Source of the DNA: ZC4RG30 sp039917615
Lineage (GTDB): Bacteria > Pseudomonadota > Gammaproteobacteria > Steroidobacterales > Steroidobacteraceae
Direction of reading: 5' to 3'
Assembly: GCA_039917615.1 (NCBI GenBank)
Contig: JBDSJD010000049.1
Coordinates: forward strand, 1-64,000
DNA: 64,000 nucleotides
The translations under genes were made by a program, and so were the position numbers. The notes below the pieces were generated by a model. The model saw only the letters and a program-made list of their open reading frames with translations, had not been told where the DNA came from and made no database searches. How positions within the stretch are numbered: position 1 is the first letter of the stretch; each line of letters begins with the position of its first letter. Shown in pieces: positions 52,159 to 61,756 of the stretch.

Positions 52159-55038
52159 TCAATCGAGCATATGGCGGTCCCAGCCGCCAGCGGTGCGCAC
52201 GAGCTCGGAAGTCGGCCAGTAGTGCCGGTCCAGCTTCAACGTGATGACCTCCGGCACGTTGTTCCAGGACAGGGTGCGCAGCCGCAGCGACGAACGATCA
52301 GGCCGGCCGGTGACCACTTTCAGGAACGCATCCAGATCCGGCGTGGGCTGACCATCGACTTCGACGATGCGCCGCCCGGGTTGCAGACGGTAGCGGGTGG
52401 CCGGCGACCCAAAAGTGAAGAACGCAACATAAACACCCTGCGGCACCAAACCGCGCTGCGCACTCATCGCCCGATGCGGTGCATGCAGAGTAGCGCCGGC
52501 CCACTGCACAACGCGATCGAAATCGCGACCCGTCAGCGCCGTAGTAGGCACCTTCAGGGTCAACTCGCCCTTACCGCGCCAGACGGTCACTGCAACTTCG
52601 GCTTTGTTCACCACCGCGCGCTCCACATCGCGATACTCCGCCATCGGCGCGCCTTCGATGGCCAGGATCAGGTCGCCCTGTCGCAGCACCTTGCCTGATT
52701 CCGCACCGCCGGTGATGCGCGCAACACCCAGCACCTGCCGCGCCTCGGGATTTTTCGCCTCGATCTTGCGCAACCAGACCTCCGGCAAGCCCAGGCGCCC
52801 GGCCTCGGTCAGCGAACGGGGATTGAACTCCACATCCAGCGTATGCAACGGCACACCGCTGCGCACATGGTCAAGCATCTCAACCACGAGGTCGATGCCC
52901 ACACCGCGGTTGATCTGAGTGTTCTCGCGCCCCGTTTCCATGGGGAAGCTGGACCACAGCGCCTGCACCGCGCCGTCTTTGTCGACCAGTACGCCATCGA
53001 ACTCCGTTGGTGGATTCAGCAGCTCGGCGGCTTCCAGGTTGCTGTCGCGGAATTGCATGGAACGCGACAGCGGCAGCTCCAGCGGCTCGACCGCCACCAC
53101 CTGCGTGGTGCGCGACCTGAGCTCACCGTCACCGTTCATGCCGATCGCTGTCACGCTTGCGCCATCGCGCAACGGGGCCGGATTCATGAGCGCGGCTTTT
53201 ACCGTCGTGGTGCCGATCAGTTTCGGGTCATACGAAACCACAGCCAGGTTGTGCAGCGGATTGATGTACTCCACGCGGCCGGGAATCTCCAGTTCGCCGC
53301 CGAACGTCACCCGCACATCACCGAGCGACACCGGCACCGTGTTGCGATCGACCACAACGAGGCCACGCGCGGCATCAACAATCAGGCCGGTGCCGTGATA
53401 GTTCTTTTCGCTCACGCCGGCAACCGCGAACGGCATGTCGAAGGTGACCTGCACCAGCGATGGCGCGAGTTTGGCCACGAGCGGGTCGCGCACCACAGGC
53501 AGCGTCGCACTGCCGGGCGTTACCGCGCGCGGCGCGGGCCCGGGCGGCAGGACAGTGCAAGGCCAAAGGCCAGTGGCATCGTCGCGAACGCAGCTGCTTG
53601 CGGGGAACCAGCGACGGTCCATGCGCATGGATTTGAGCTGCGAGTTGGCGGGCTCGGAAGCAGTGGTATAGCGCACGGTGGCGCGATCACCATCGCCCAA
53701 TAGCGCCAGTTGGGCGCTGAACTCTGCGCTGTTGGTCACCGGCTGGTTGTTGAATTCGGTAATCAACGCTGCACGCGGCACGCCGGCAGCAGCCAGGCTG
53801 TAGCCCGGGTTTGCCACATATACGCCCTGCACCGGCAGATTCATGTGCCGCGCCTGCTGGTATGACAGGTCGTGTACCACGGCTTCGCCAAACTCGAGAT
53901 AGCGTGCCGGCGTGATGGCATCCAGATCGCCGACTGCGATCTGCACGCTGCGGCTCTCGGCGCCGCGTTGCACCTGCAGCGCGATCCTGCGACCGATGGC
54001 GCTATCGAGCAGTTCTTCCAGTGGCTCGAAAGTGGTGACCGGCCGCCCGTCTATGCTGACCAGGATGTCGCCGGGTTGCAGCGCATCGAAAGCCGGTGAA
54101 CCGGGTTGCACCTGTCCGACCACCAGCATGCCTGTATTGGCCGGAAAGGCCTTGCGCATGGTCGTTTCTGTCTGGGTCGTCAGACCGAGCCGGCGCAATT
54201 CGTCGTAGGGCGTGAATTCGAATACCGTTTGCAGCGTGCCACGCGTCACGGGTTTGCCGGCCCGCAGCAGATCCACCGCGCGCTTCACGCGACCCAGCGG
54301 CAGATAGAAGCTCGACGCGGCGCCCGTTGCACCACCCGCGTTGAGACCCACCACACGTCCCTGGATATCGATCACCGGCGAGCCGGATGAACCACCTGAA
54401 GTCCCCGACGCTGCCTGCAGATAGAAGGTGTTGAAATCGTTGTAGCTTCCCGCACCGTATTCCGGCGCGTCCCGGTCGAGCCGTGCAATCGTGCCCGCCA
54501 GAATCGACAGCTGTTCGCCGGCATTGTTGCCGATGACGCGGATTTCCCTGCCGATCTGCGCACCCTCCGGATACAGCGGCAGCGACGCCGGCTTGATGAA
54601 GCGCAGCTTCGACGGGTCGTAGCGGTACAGGCCGAAATCATGCACGGGATCGCGATATAGCGGATACAGCTGCACTTCCTCGCGATTGAGGAAGGTCGCC
54701 TCCGCCGTGACTGGTCCCGGTGTCACAACGTGACGGTTGGTCAGTATCAGGCCACGCTCGGCATCGATCACGAAGCCGGTGGCCTGGGCCGAGCTGCTCC
54801 ACTCGGTGTCGAAGGCGCGCGTGGCATCGATCTTGATCGCCACCACACTCTGCGCGATTCGCTCCAGTGTTGCGGCCCATGGCGCGTCTTCGCGCCGCGG
54901 AGCTGTTACTTCCTCTGCGGCCGGCACAACGACCGGCGGCACGCCAGGCACCCGTTGCGGGGTCTGGGCATCCGCCACCGTGGCAGCCAGTAATATTGAT
55001 CCGGCCAGCCACCGCCACGCGCGATTCTTCATCGGCAA
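52159..55038 (-). CDS. Large Nma111-like HtrA protease with repeated protease/PDZ halves
   Basis: A 959-aa S1C-family protein with a signal peptide (LAGSILLAATVADAQ). The first protease half has the triad His103 (TNRHVV), Asp134 (VHDFGL) and Ser218 (GGSSGSPV). PDZ domains follow (PGDILVSIDGRPV). A second protease-like half begins near residue 510; it has VVDRNTVPVS where the His should be and no Ser motif, so it is inactive. Further PDZ-like segments end the protein (QGDLILAIEGAPM, PGRRIVEVDGQPT). This two-half layout is that of yeast Nma111/Ynm3. Periplasmic quality control is the likely role. Confidence 0.85.
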   Translation of the reverse strand: MPMKNRAWRWLAGSILLAATVADAQTPQRVPGVPPVVVPAAEEVTAPRREDAPWAATLERIAQSVVAIKIDATRAFDTEWSSSAQATGFVIDAERGLILTNRHVVTPGPVTAEATFLNREEVQLYPLYRDPVHDFGLYRYDPSKLRFIKPASLPLYPEGAQIGREIRVIGNNAGEQLSILAGTIARLDRDAPEYGAGSYNDFNTFYLQAASGTSGGSSGSPVIDIQGRVVGLNAGGATGAASSFYLPLGRVKRAVDLLRAGKPVTRGTLQTVFEFTPYDELRRLGLTTQTETTMRKAFPANTGMLVVGQVQPGSPAFDALQPGDILVSIDGRPVTTFEPLEELLDSAIGRRIALQVQRGAESRSVQIAVGDLDAITPARYLEFGEAVVHDLSYQQARHMNLPVQGVYVANPGYSLAAAGVPRAALITEFNNQPVTNSAEFSAQLALLGDGDRATVRYTTASEPANSQLKSMRMDRRWFPASSCVRDDATGLWPCTVLPPGPAPRAVTPGSATLPVVRDPLVAKLAPSLVQVTFDMPFAVAGVSEKNYHGTGLIVDAARGLVVVDRNTVPVSLGDVRVTFGGELEIPGRVEYINPLHNLAVVSYDPKLIGTTTVKAALMNPAPLRDGASVTAIGMNGDGELRSRTTQVVAVEPLELPLSRSMQFRDSNLEAAELLNPPTEFDGVLVDKDGAVQALWSSFPMETGRENTQINRGVGIDLVVEMLDHVRSGVPLHTLDVEFNPRSLTEAGRLGLPEVWLRKIEAKNPEARQVLGVARITGGAESGKVLRQGDLILAIEGAPMAEYRDVERAVVNKAEVAVTVWRGKGELTLKVPTTALTGRDFDRVVQWAGATLHAPHRAMSAQRGLVPQGVYVAFFTFGSPATRYRLQPGRRIVEVDGQPTPDLDAFLKVVTGRPDRSSLRLRTLSWNNVPEVITLKLDRHYWPTSELVRTAGGWDRHMLD

Positions 55039-55042
55039 ACCT

Positions 55043-55405
55043 CTAGAAAAAAAGTACCAGCAACCAAGTCAGTCCCAGCAAACCGAACGAAGACAGCACC
55101 GCCGCAGACCCGAGGTCCTTGGCAAGGCCGGACAGTTCATGATGCTCCAGCCCGACGCGATCCACAGTGGCTTCGATGGCGCTGTTGAGCAGCTCAACGA
55201 TCAGCACCAGGATCATCGGCCCCACCAGCAACGCGCGGGCAGTGCCTCCGTTCCCCAGGTAAAGGCCCAGCGGAATGACCACCAGCGCCACGGCCAGCTC
55301 CTGCCGGAATGCCGCCTCGCCGCGGAAGGCGCCGCAATAGCCCCGGTAGCTGGCACCGAAGGCCCGGAGCATCCGGGCCATGCCGGCTGGTTTCGGTCTT
55401 TGCAT
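55043..55405 (-). CDS. dgkA: Diacylglycerol kinase
   Basis: Small membrane kinase recycling diacylglycerol to phosphatidic acid. The three helices are visible, with the signature VELLNSAIEATVDRVG and an E..FR.E pattern (AFRGEAAFRQELA) before the first helix. ELSGLAKDLGSAAVL is also diagnostic. It is 120 aa and lies 4 bp upstream of the Nma111-like gene, so the two are probably co-transcribed. The divergent ispG promoter lies upstream. Confidence 0.93.
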   Translation of the reverse strand: MQRPKPAGMARMLRAFGASYRGYCGAFRGEAAFRQELAVALVVIPLGLYLGNGGTARALLVGPMILVLIVELLNSAIEATVDRVGLEHHELSGLAKDLGSAAVLSSFGLLGLTWLLVLFF

Positions 55406-55454
55406 GCGACCCCAAGTCTAACAAGCTGCCCGACTGGAAGTGGGTGCACTTACA

Positions 55455-56702
55455 ATGCGCGCCATGCTCAACGCCCGCCGCCAGACCCTACAGGTTCGTG
55501 TCAGCAAGGTCGCCATCGGCGGCGCAGCACCCATTGCCGTGCAGTCCATGACCAATACCGACACCGCCGATGTCGACGGTACGGTGGCGCAGGTGCGCGC
55601 ACTGGCGCGCGCGGGTTCGGAGCTGGTTCGCATAACGGTAAACAGCGCGGAAGCCGCCGCTGCCGTACCGGTGATCCGCGACCGCCTGCACGCCGCGGGC
55701 GTTACCGTGCCGCTGATCGGCGATTTCCATTTCAACGGCCACAAGCTGCTGCGTGAATATCCCGACTGCGCCACTGCGCTGGACAAATACCGCATCAATC
55801 CGGGCAACGTCGGTCGCGGAGCCAAGCGCGACTCCCAGTTCGCGGAAATGATCGGCATCGCCTGCCGGCTCGACAAGCCAGTGCGGATCGGTGTGAACTG
55901 GGGCAGCCTCGACCAGGAACTTTTGGCAAAGCTGATGGATGAGAACAACGCCCTGCCCGCGCCGGTCAGCGCCCAGACGGTGATGCGCGAGGCCATCGTG
56001 CGATCAGCGCTGGACAGCGCCGCACTTGCTGTAAGCCTCGGCCTACAACGAGAGCGGATCATCCTTTCCGCCAAGGTCAGCGGCGTGCAGGACCTGCTTG
56101 CCGTCTATCGTAACCTCGCCGCACGCTGCGATTATCCGCTGCATCTCGGCCTCACTGAAGCGGGCATGGGCTCGAAGGGCATCGTGGCTTCCACTGCCGG
56201 CATCGGCGTGCTGCTGGCCGACGGCATTGGCGACACGATCCGCGTGTCGCTCACGCCGGAACCCGGTGGCGATCGCACGCAGGAAGTGATCGTGGCGCAG
56301 GAGATCCTGCAAACCATGGGTCTGCGCTCGTTCCTGCCGATGGTGGTAGCCTGCCCGGGTTGTGGCCGCACCACGAGCACCTATTTCCAGGAACTGGCGC
56401 AAAGCATCCAGTCGCATATCCGCCACCGCATGCCGCAATGGGCGAAGGACCACACGGGTGTGGAGGAAATGACGGTTGCAGTGATGGGTTGCGTGGTCAA
56501 CGGACCAGGTGAAAGCCGCCACGCGAACATCGGCATCAGCCTGCCCGGCACCGGCGAACGGCCGGTCGCACCCGTTTATGAGGATGGCGAGAAGACAGTT
56601 ACGCTCAAAGGTGAGCGCATCGCGGAGGAATTCCAGGACCTGCTGGAACGCTATATCGAACGTACTTATCCGCGGCGCGCGCCGCCTGCGACCTCCCCAT
56701 GA
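55455..56702 (+). CDS. ispG: 4-hydroxy-3-methylbut-2-enyl diphosphate synthase
   Basis: [4Fe-4S] enzyme of the MEP isoprenoid pathway that makes HMBPP. The N-terminal TIM-barrel has VQSMTNTDTAD and IGDFHFNGHKLL. The C-terminal cluster domain has the CPGCGRT motif and the third Cys in VMGCVVNGPGES. Full length (about 415 aa). Three start codons lie within 25 bp; the ATG used follows a GGAAGTGGG purine tract, but 55440 (GTG) and 55464 (ATG) are possible. Confidence 0.95.
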   Translation: MRAMLNARRQTLQVRVSKVAIGGAAPIAVQSMTNTDTADVDGTVAQVRALARAGSELVRITVNSAEAAAAVPVIRDRLHAAGVTVPLIGDFHFNGHKLLREYPDCATALDKYRINPGNVGRGAKRDSQFAEMIGIACRLDKPVRIGVNWGSLDQELLAKLMDENNALPAPVSAQTVMREAIVRSALDSAALAVSLGLQRERIILSAKVSGVQDLLAVYRNLAARCDYPLHLGLTEAGMGSKGIVASTAGIGVLLADGIGDTIRVSLTPEPGGDRTQEVIVAQEILQTMGLRSFLPMVVACPGCGRTTSTYFQELAQSIQSHIRHRMPQWAKDHTGVEEMTVAVMGCVVNGPGESRHANIGISLPGTGERPVAPVYEDGEKTVTLKGERIAEEFQDLLERYIERTYPRRAPPATSP

Positions 56703-56748
56703 CCGATCTGCATACCCGTCGTTGTACGTCGTCCGAAAGGAGTTCGGC

Positions 56749-57087
56749 ATGAAAGAACTCAGTGCCCGTCGTTGCGTTCCATGTGAAGGCGGTGTGGTGC
56801 CGTTGCCGCGTGCCGCTGCCGAAGAAGTGCTGCAGCGTCTGGATGAAAGCTGGCAACTCTCGCTCGATGCCACGTCGATCCAGCGCGAGTTCCGCTTCAA
56901 GGATTTCTTTCGCACGATGAGTTTCGTCAACGCGCTGGCGCATATCGCGAATCTGGAAGACCACCATCCGGATCTGGAGATCGGCTACGGCTACTGCCGC
57001 GTGCGCTTCACTACGCACGCCGCCAAAGGGCTTACGGAGAACGATTTCATCTGCGCGGCCAAGATCGACCAGCTGCCGCCTGCCTGA
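56749..57087 (+). CDS. phhB: Pterin-4a-carbinolamine dehydratase
   Basis: A 112-aa dehydratase that regenerates dihydropterin for aromatic hydroxylases. The family pattern is FKDFFRTMSFVNALAHIAN followed by EDHHPDLEIGYGYCRVRFTTHA, with the catalytic His triplet in HHPD. A strong AAAGGAG ribosome-binding site is 7 nt before the ATG. The gene tail overlaps the tail of ubiI by 41 bp on the opposite strand. No phenylalanine hydroxylase is in the window. Confidence 0.93.
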   Translation: MKELSARRCVPCEGGVVPLPRAAAEEVLQRLDESWQLSLDATSIQREFRFKDFFRTMSFVNALAHIANLEDHHPDLEIGYGYCRVRFTTHAAKGLTENDFICAAKIDQLPPA

Positions 57088-58258
57088 CCAGAAACCGCCG
57101 AGCGGCTGCACTGCGGCCAACCATAGCCATACCTTCCCGTGCGGCCCAGGAACGCAGCGCGCCTGAACCGGTGAACAGCAGATCCAGTGCATCCACCGTT
57201 GCAGCTATCAGCGCATTGCCCGCACGGCGTTCGCGCTGGTAGCGCAACAACGCCGCCAGCGCACCCGGACTCTCGCGCGCCGGTCGCTGCGCCAGCGCGG
57301 CTGCCAGCGCGACTGCATCCTCGATGCCCTGATTTACTCCCTGGCCGGCGAGCGGATGAATCACATGCGCGGCGTCGCCCACCAGCACGGCACGTTCCTG
57401 CGCGTAGTCTTGCGCCGCAAGCCGCCGCAACGGAAACGCAGCCCGCTCGCTGGTCAGTCGCAATGCGCCCAGCACAGCCGCGCTGGCGGCCGTTAGTTCG
57501 GACTCGAATTCCTGCGGGGCCAACGCCAACAGGGCATCGGCACGCTCGTTCACGGCAGACCAGACGATTGAGCATTCATCACCGGGCAGTGGCAACAACG
57601 CCAGCGGCCCGGTCGACAGGAATCGCTGCCAGGCTGCACGACCATGGGAACGCTGGCCGCGTACCGTGGCAACGATGGCCCGCTGCCCGTAGTCGCGATG
57701 CTGGGCCTGCAGGCCCAGCATGGAACGCACGGCGGAGGCAGCGCCGTCCGCGCCCACCACCAGCTCGGCGACCACTTGCGTGCCGCCAAGATCCAGGGTC
57801 GCAGCGTCGGCGTCCACATGAAGCGCGCGCAAGGTTTCGTGGATGATGAACACGTCCTGCGCGGCGCAGCGTTGCAGCAGATGCGCCTGCAATGCGTTGT
57901 TCTCGACAATGCTGCCCAGATCCGGCTCGCCGGCTTCCGCTGCGTCGAAGCACAGCACGTCGGGACTATCCGGTGGCACGGACTCGTGCCACACCAGCAT
58001 GCGCTCGTAGTCCGCGATCCGGCTGGCATCGAGCTGCTGCCAGACCCCAAGTTCAATGAGCAGGGCGCGATTGCCCGGCGCAATTGCCGACACGCGCAGC
58101 TCGAAGGCTGAACCTGATGCGGGCGCTACAGCTGGCGATGGCTCAATCACCACGATGCGCGCCGCCTTAATACGCGCACGCTCGGCCAGCAACAGTGCCA
58201 GCGTCGCCCCGACTATCCCACCGCCCACGATGGCGACGTCGGCCCGCACTGGAGTCAC
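57047..58258 (-). CDS. ubiI: UbiH/COQ6-family FAD hydroxylase, UbiI-like
   Basis: Flavin monooxygenase of ubiquinone biosynthesis. The Rossmann motif VGGGIVGATLALLL is at residues 11-24, DG motif in GADGAASAVRSMLG, and the GD motif VGDAAHVIHPLAGQGVNQGIED closes FAD binding. It is 403 aa and sits 4 bp overlapped behind a second homologue, the pair found behind pepP in gammaproteobacteria. UbiI rather than UbiF or UbiH is inferred from order; which ring carbon it hydroxylates cannot be read here. Confidence 0.82.
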   Translation of the reverse strand: MTPVRADVAIVGGGIVGATLALLLAERARIKAARIVVIEPSPAVAPASGSAFELRVSAIAPGNRALLIELGVWQQLDASRIADYERMLVWHESVPPDSPDVLCFDAAEAGEPDLGSIVENNALQAHLLQRCAAQDVFIIHETLRALHVDADAATLDLGGTQVVAELVVGADGAASAVRSMLGLQAQHRDYGQRAIVATVRGQRSHGRAAWQRFLSTGPLALLPLPGDECSIVWSAVNERADALLALAPQEFESELTAASAAVLGALRLTSERAAFPLRRLAAQDYAQERAVLVGDAAHVIHPLAGQGVNQGIEDAVALAAALAQRPARESPGALAALLRYQRERRAGNALIAATVDALDLLFTGSGALRSWAAREGMAMVGRSAAARRFLVRQAAAGRSWPRR

Positions 58259-59514
58259 CGTGAGCCGCGCGGTGTCAACGACAGCCCGCGCGCCAGCCGG
58301 CCGGTGCGCGCGCCGAATCCCAGGCTCACCTGACTTAATGCCCGCTTCGCCGGTGGCAGCAGATCGAACAGCAGCAGCCCCGCATCGCGCGCCGCAGCGG
58401 CCAGCCGGTGATCACTGGAAAATACCCGCACCAGGGTATCGGTAAAGGCGATTACGCCATTGCGATCGCGTACTCGCCCTGCTGCATACGGCAGCAGCAG
58501 ATCCGCAGCACCCACATCGGCCGGACCGGACGCCGTTGCCGCGTGCAGCAACTCGGCAAGTTCAGCCGCATCGCGCAAACCGAGGTTGAACCCCTGCCCT
58601 GCCACCGGGTGCAATGACTGCGCAGCATTGCCCAGCAGTACGATTCGCGGCGACACCGAGCCGTCGCTGCGTGACAGCGACAAGGGGTAACGCCCGCGCG
58701 TCCCAAGCTGCAGCGCACGCCCGGCGCGCCAACCGAATGCGTCCTGCCATTCGCGCATGAACTGTTCAGGCGGCAGCTGCAACAGACGTTCGGCGTCATC
58801 GGGTCGCGCCGCCCAGACCAGTGTGCGCCAGGCAGCGCTGCCCGCAACCCGGATCGGCAGCAGGGCCATCGGGCCGGCCGCCGTAAAGCGTTCGTAGGCC
58901 ACGCCATCATTCGCCCGATCACTGCGCAGGCTCGCCACGATCGCCACCTGGTCGTAGTCATCGACGGTTGCACCCAGACCCGCTGCCGCTCGCACCAACG
59001 ACTGTGCACCATCCGCGGCGACCACCAGTTTCGCGGTTATCGCCACCGGCCCCGAGGCCTGCGCGAGCTCCAGTGTTGCCACATCTTCCGCAACGGTGAG
59101 TGTTTGCAGTCGCGCCGGCATGAACGCCGTGACCGCTGGCGCCGCCAGCAGGGCGCGCCACAGTTCACGTCCCAGCACACGGTTGGGCAGCACATAGCCG
59201 AGCGCAGGCAGCGCAAGCTCTGCAGCCGTCAGCCGCGCAAAGCCGAAGCGCCCCGCATCGGAAACATGTATCGCCGTGATCGGAGCGGCCTCGGCCTGCA
59301 ACCCCTGCCACAAGCCCAATGCTTCGAACACGCGGCGACTGGCATTGCCAAGCGCGGTGGTGCGGTCATCGAAGCTGGGTTGGGTGGCGCTGTCTGGCGC
59401 ATGTGCCTCGATCAGGGCGATGCGCAGCGGCAGGCCGCGCATCGCCACGGCCAGAGTGGCGCCGACCAGTCCGCCACCGACGATCGCAATATCGAAGTGT
59501 TGCGGAGCGGCCAA
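58255..59514 (-). CDS. ubiH: 2-octaprenyl-6-methoxyphenol hydroxylase-like UbiH
   Basis: Second FAD hydroxylase of the pair (419 aa). VGGGLVGATLAVAM lies at residues 11-24, ADGAQSLVRAAAG is the DG motif, and LGNAAQSLHPVAGQGFNLGLRD is the GD region with GN for GD, as in UbiH proteins. It lies 5 bp after pepP, the classical pepP-ubiH order, and overlaps ubiI by 4 bp. Confidence 0.86.
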   Translation of the reverse strand: MAAPQHFDIAIVGGGLVGATLAVAMRGLPLRIALIEAHAPDSATQPSFDDRTTALGNASRRVFEALGLWQGLQAEAAPITAIHVSDAGRFGFARLTAAELALPALGYVLPNRVLGRELWRALLAAPAVTAFMPARLQTLTVAEDVATLELAQASGPVAITAKLVVAADGAQSLVRAAAGLGATVDDYDQVAIVASLRSDRANDGVAYERFTAAGPMALLPIRVAGSAAWRTLVWAARPDDAERLLQLPPEQFMREWQDAFGWRAGRALQLGTRGRYPLSLSRSDGSVSPRIVLLGNAAQSLHPVAGQGFNLGLRDAAELAELLHAATASGPADVGAADLLLPYAAGRVRDRNGVIAFTDTLVRVFSSDHRLAAAARDAGLLLFDLLPPAKRALSQVSLGFGARTGRLARGLSLTPRGSR

Positions 59515-59519
59515 GTTGA

Positions 59520-60887
59520 TTACGCGCTAGCCGACATGACCGCCTCGATCTTGTCTGGTGCGCTGGGCACGTCGCCAGTCAGGATGTCGCAGCCTGAACC
59601 TGTGACCATGACGTCGTCCTCGATGCGGATGCCGATGTTCCAGAAACGCCTGGGTATGCCGCGCGAGCCGGCTGGAATGTAGATGCCCGGCTCAACCGTC
59701 ATGACCATGCCCGGTTCCAGCTCCCGCCATGCGTCACCAACTTTGTAGTCCCCCACGTCGTGCACGTCCATGCCAAGCCAATGACCGGTGCGGTGCATGA
59801 AGAAGCGCTGATAGGCGCCATCTTTGATGAGCTTCGGCACCCGTCCCTTGAGCAAACCCAGCGATACCAGGCCCCGGGTGATCGCCAGCACCGCCGCCTC
59901 ATGCGCCTGGTTCCAGTGATTGCCTGGCTTGGTGGCTGCGAATGCCGCGCGTTGCGCTTCCAGCACCACTTCATAGACTTCGCGCTGCGCGGGCGAGAAC
60001 CGGCCATTCACCGGCCAGGTGCGGGTGATGTCTGAAGCGTAGTACTGATATTCCGCGCCGGCATCCACCAGCAGCAGGTCGCCGTCGGCCAGCCGCGCGT
60101 CGTTCTCGTGATAATGCAGGATGCAGGAGTTGGCGCCGCTGCCGCAAATGGGCTGGTAGGACGCGGTGGCATTGTGCCGGCCGTACTCATGCATCAGCTC
60201 GGCGGCAATCTCGAACTCGTAGCGACCCGGCCTGGTATGGCGCATCGCGCGCAGCTGCGCAGCGGCCCCAATGCGGGCGGACTCACGCATCAAGCCGGTT
60301 TCGACGCGGCTCTTGTACAACCGCATGTCATGCAGAACATGGTCGAGCGCGACCATCTCCTGTGGCGGATGCCGGCCATGACGCGCCTGACCGCGCAGGG
60401 TCTGCAGCCAGCCGAGCACCCGCTGGTCGAATTCCGGATGGGTACCCATGGCGTAGAACACGCGCTCCCGATTCTCCATCAGGCCCGGCAGGATTTCGTC
60501 CAGGTCAGCGATGGGAAAAGCGTCATCGGCGGCGTATTTTTCCACTGCGCCCGCTGGTCCTGCGCGCCGCCCGTCCCAGGTCTCGCGCAACGGATCGCGA
60601 TCGCGCAAGAACAGGATGTATTCCGCCGCGGCCCGGCCTGGCACCAGCACCGCCACCGCCTCGGGTTCGCCAAAGCCGGTCAGGTAGTGGAAATCGCTGT
60701 CCTGCCGGTACGGGTGTTCGACATCGCTGTTGCGCTGACGGACCGGCGCTGCCGGGACAATGGCGATGCTATCGCGCCCCATCAGCCGCGCCAGCTGCCT
60801 GCGACGCCGCGCAAATTCCGCATTGTTGGCCTTCAGGGCCGCCGCCCGCGCCACCACTCCCGCAACGCCTGCCTGCCGCGCTTTCAA
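59520..60887 (-). CDS. pepP: Xaa-Pro aminopeptidase P
   Basis: Dinuclear Mn aminopeptidase cleaving N-terminal residues before proline. The N-terminal creatinase-like domain has YRQDSDFHYLTGF and FLRDRDP. The metallopeptidase part has LLVDAGAEY, SDITRTWPVNG, MHRTGHWLGMDVHDVG and the late Glu ligands in VEPGIYIP and IRIEDD. 455 aa, full length. It overlaps ygfB by 4 bp and precedes ubiH by 5 bp, the conserved order. Confidence 0.95.
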   Translation of the reverse strand: MKARQAGVAGVVARAAALKANNAEFARRRRQLARLMGRDSIAIVPAAPVRQRNSDVEHPYRQDSDFHYLTGFGEPEAVAVLVPGRAAAEYILFLRDRDPLRETWDGRRAGPAGAVEKYAADDAFPIADLDEILPGLMENRERVFYAMGTHPEFDQRVLGWLQTLRGQARHGRHPPQEMVALDHVLHDMRLYKSRVETGLMRESARIGAAAQLRAMRHTRPGRYEFEIAAELMHEYGRHNATASYQPICGSGANSCILHYHENDARLADGDLLLVDAGAEYQYYASDITRTWPVNGRFSPAQREVYEVVLEAQRAAFAATKPGNHWNQAHEAAVLAITRGLVSLGLLKGRVPKLIKDGAYQRFFMHRTGHWLGMDVHDVGDYKVGDAWRELEPGMVMTVEPGIYIPAGSRGIPRRFWNIGIRIEDDVMVTGSGCDILTGDVPSAPDKIEAVMSASA

Positions 60888-61450
60888 TGCAGCACTTCCC
60901 GGGGAAGTTGCCGGGGTGGATCGCGCAGCGGCCGCAGCTGTTCATAGAGCAGCTGCACGCCAACGCGCACGAACTCGACGAGCTCGGCATAGGCCGCCTC
61001 GTTCGACTCCTCGGAGTCTTCGGGATCGACATCGACGTGGGTGATCTCTGTCATGTCTCGCAGCACCTCGGCAGCTTCGCCCTGCAGCCTGGACACATCC
61101 GGCACGGCCACGCCGACACCGAGCCCATACAGAAATCCCTGACACCATTCGCCCAGCGCCCTGGTGCGATCGGCAATCGGCTCTTCATCAAGCGGCAACA
61201 GCGGCTGGAACGACATTTCGTTGTCACCCAGTGCACCATTGGTGGCATCGAAAACCGCCCGCAAGCTGGCGGCTGCCGCATTTGCGGCCTGCCCCTCCGG
61301 CAGGATTTCTGCCAGCCACTCATCCAGAGAGCAACCGGTAGCACATAATGAGCCAACCAGCGTGCCATGGGCTTCGGCGGCGTCGGTCAGCGCGTGGGAC
61401 TGCTGTAGCGCGCCCTGCAGCTCGTTGAATGTCCGGGTCAGAAGCACCAT
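60884..61450 (-). CDS. ygfB: YgfB/UPF0149-family protein
   Basis: A 188-aa protein of the UPF0149 family, usually encoded before pepP. Family features are the AHGTLVGSLCATGCSLDEW segment (around residue 27-45), WCQGFLYGLGV, and DSEESNEAAYAELVEFVRVGVQLLYE at the end. Members have been linked to regulation in Pseudomonas, but no mechanism can be read from sequence. It begins the minus-strand ygfB-pepP-ubiH-ubiI operon and diverges from the zapA side. Confidence 0.9.
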   Translation of the reverse strand: MVLLTRTFNELQGALQQSHALTDAAEAHGTLVGSLCATGCSLDEWLAEILPEGQAANAAAASLRAVFDATNGALGDNEMSFQPLLPLDEEPIADRTRALGEWCQGFLYGLGVGVAVPDVSRLQGEAAEVLRDMTEITHVDVDPEDSEESNEAAYAELVEFVRVGVQLLYEQLRPLRDPPRQLPREVLH

Positions 61451-61522
61451 CGGCAGGGATTATGCCTCAACCTCCGCGCCATGATTGACCCCTCGCCATA
61501 CCGACGGCACTATTACGCGCAC

Positions 61523-61756
61523 ATGATCCAGAACAATAAGAACACCACGGTGGAAACCGAACTGCAGCGGCTGGAAGTGCGCATGGGCGAGTTGCTGACA
61601 TTGGTACGTCAGCTCAATGAAGAAAACCGCGCGCTGCGGCATCGGCAAGACAATCTGTCGGGCGAACGCGCGGTGCTGCTGCAGAAAAATGAGCAGGTGC
61701 GCGCCAGCGTCGAAGCGATGATCGGCAGGCTGCGCCTGCTGGAAAGCGGCGTATGA
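61523..61756 (+). CDS. Small coiled-coil protein, TIGR02449/ZapB-like
   Basis: Short coiled coil (77 aa) with heptads throughout: ETELQRLEVRMGELLTLVRQ, LNEENRALRHRQD, and the end EAMIGRLRLLESGV. It matches the TIGR02449 type found just before zapA, and such genes are probably division factors analogous to ZapB. Two ATGs are possible (61481 or 61523); I chose the second because the coiled coil begins soon after. The stop overlaps zapA by 4 bp. Confidence 0.75.
   Translation: MIQNNKNTTVETELQRLEVRMGELLTLVRQLNEENRALRHRQDNLSGERAVLLQKNEQVRASVEAMIGRLRLLESGV

Noticed and set aside
52843..53703. 286-aa open frame opposite the Nma111-like gene
   Set aside because: Antisense shadow; the other strand encodes conserved PDZ/protease segments.
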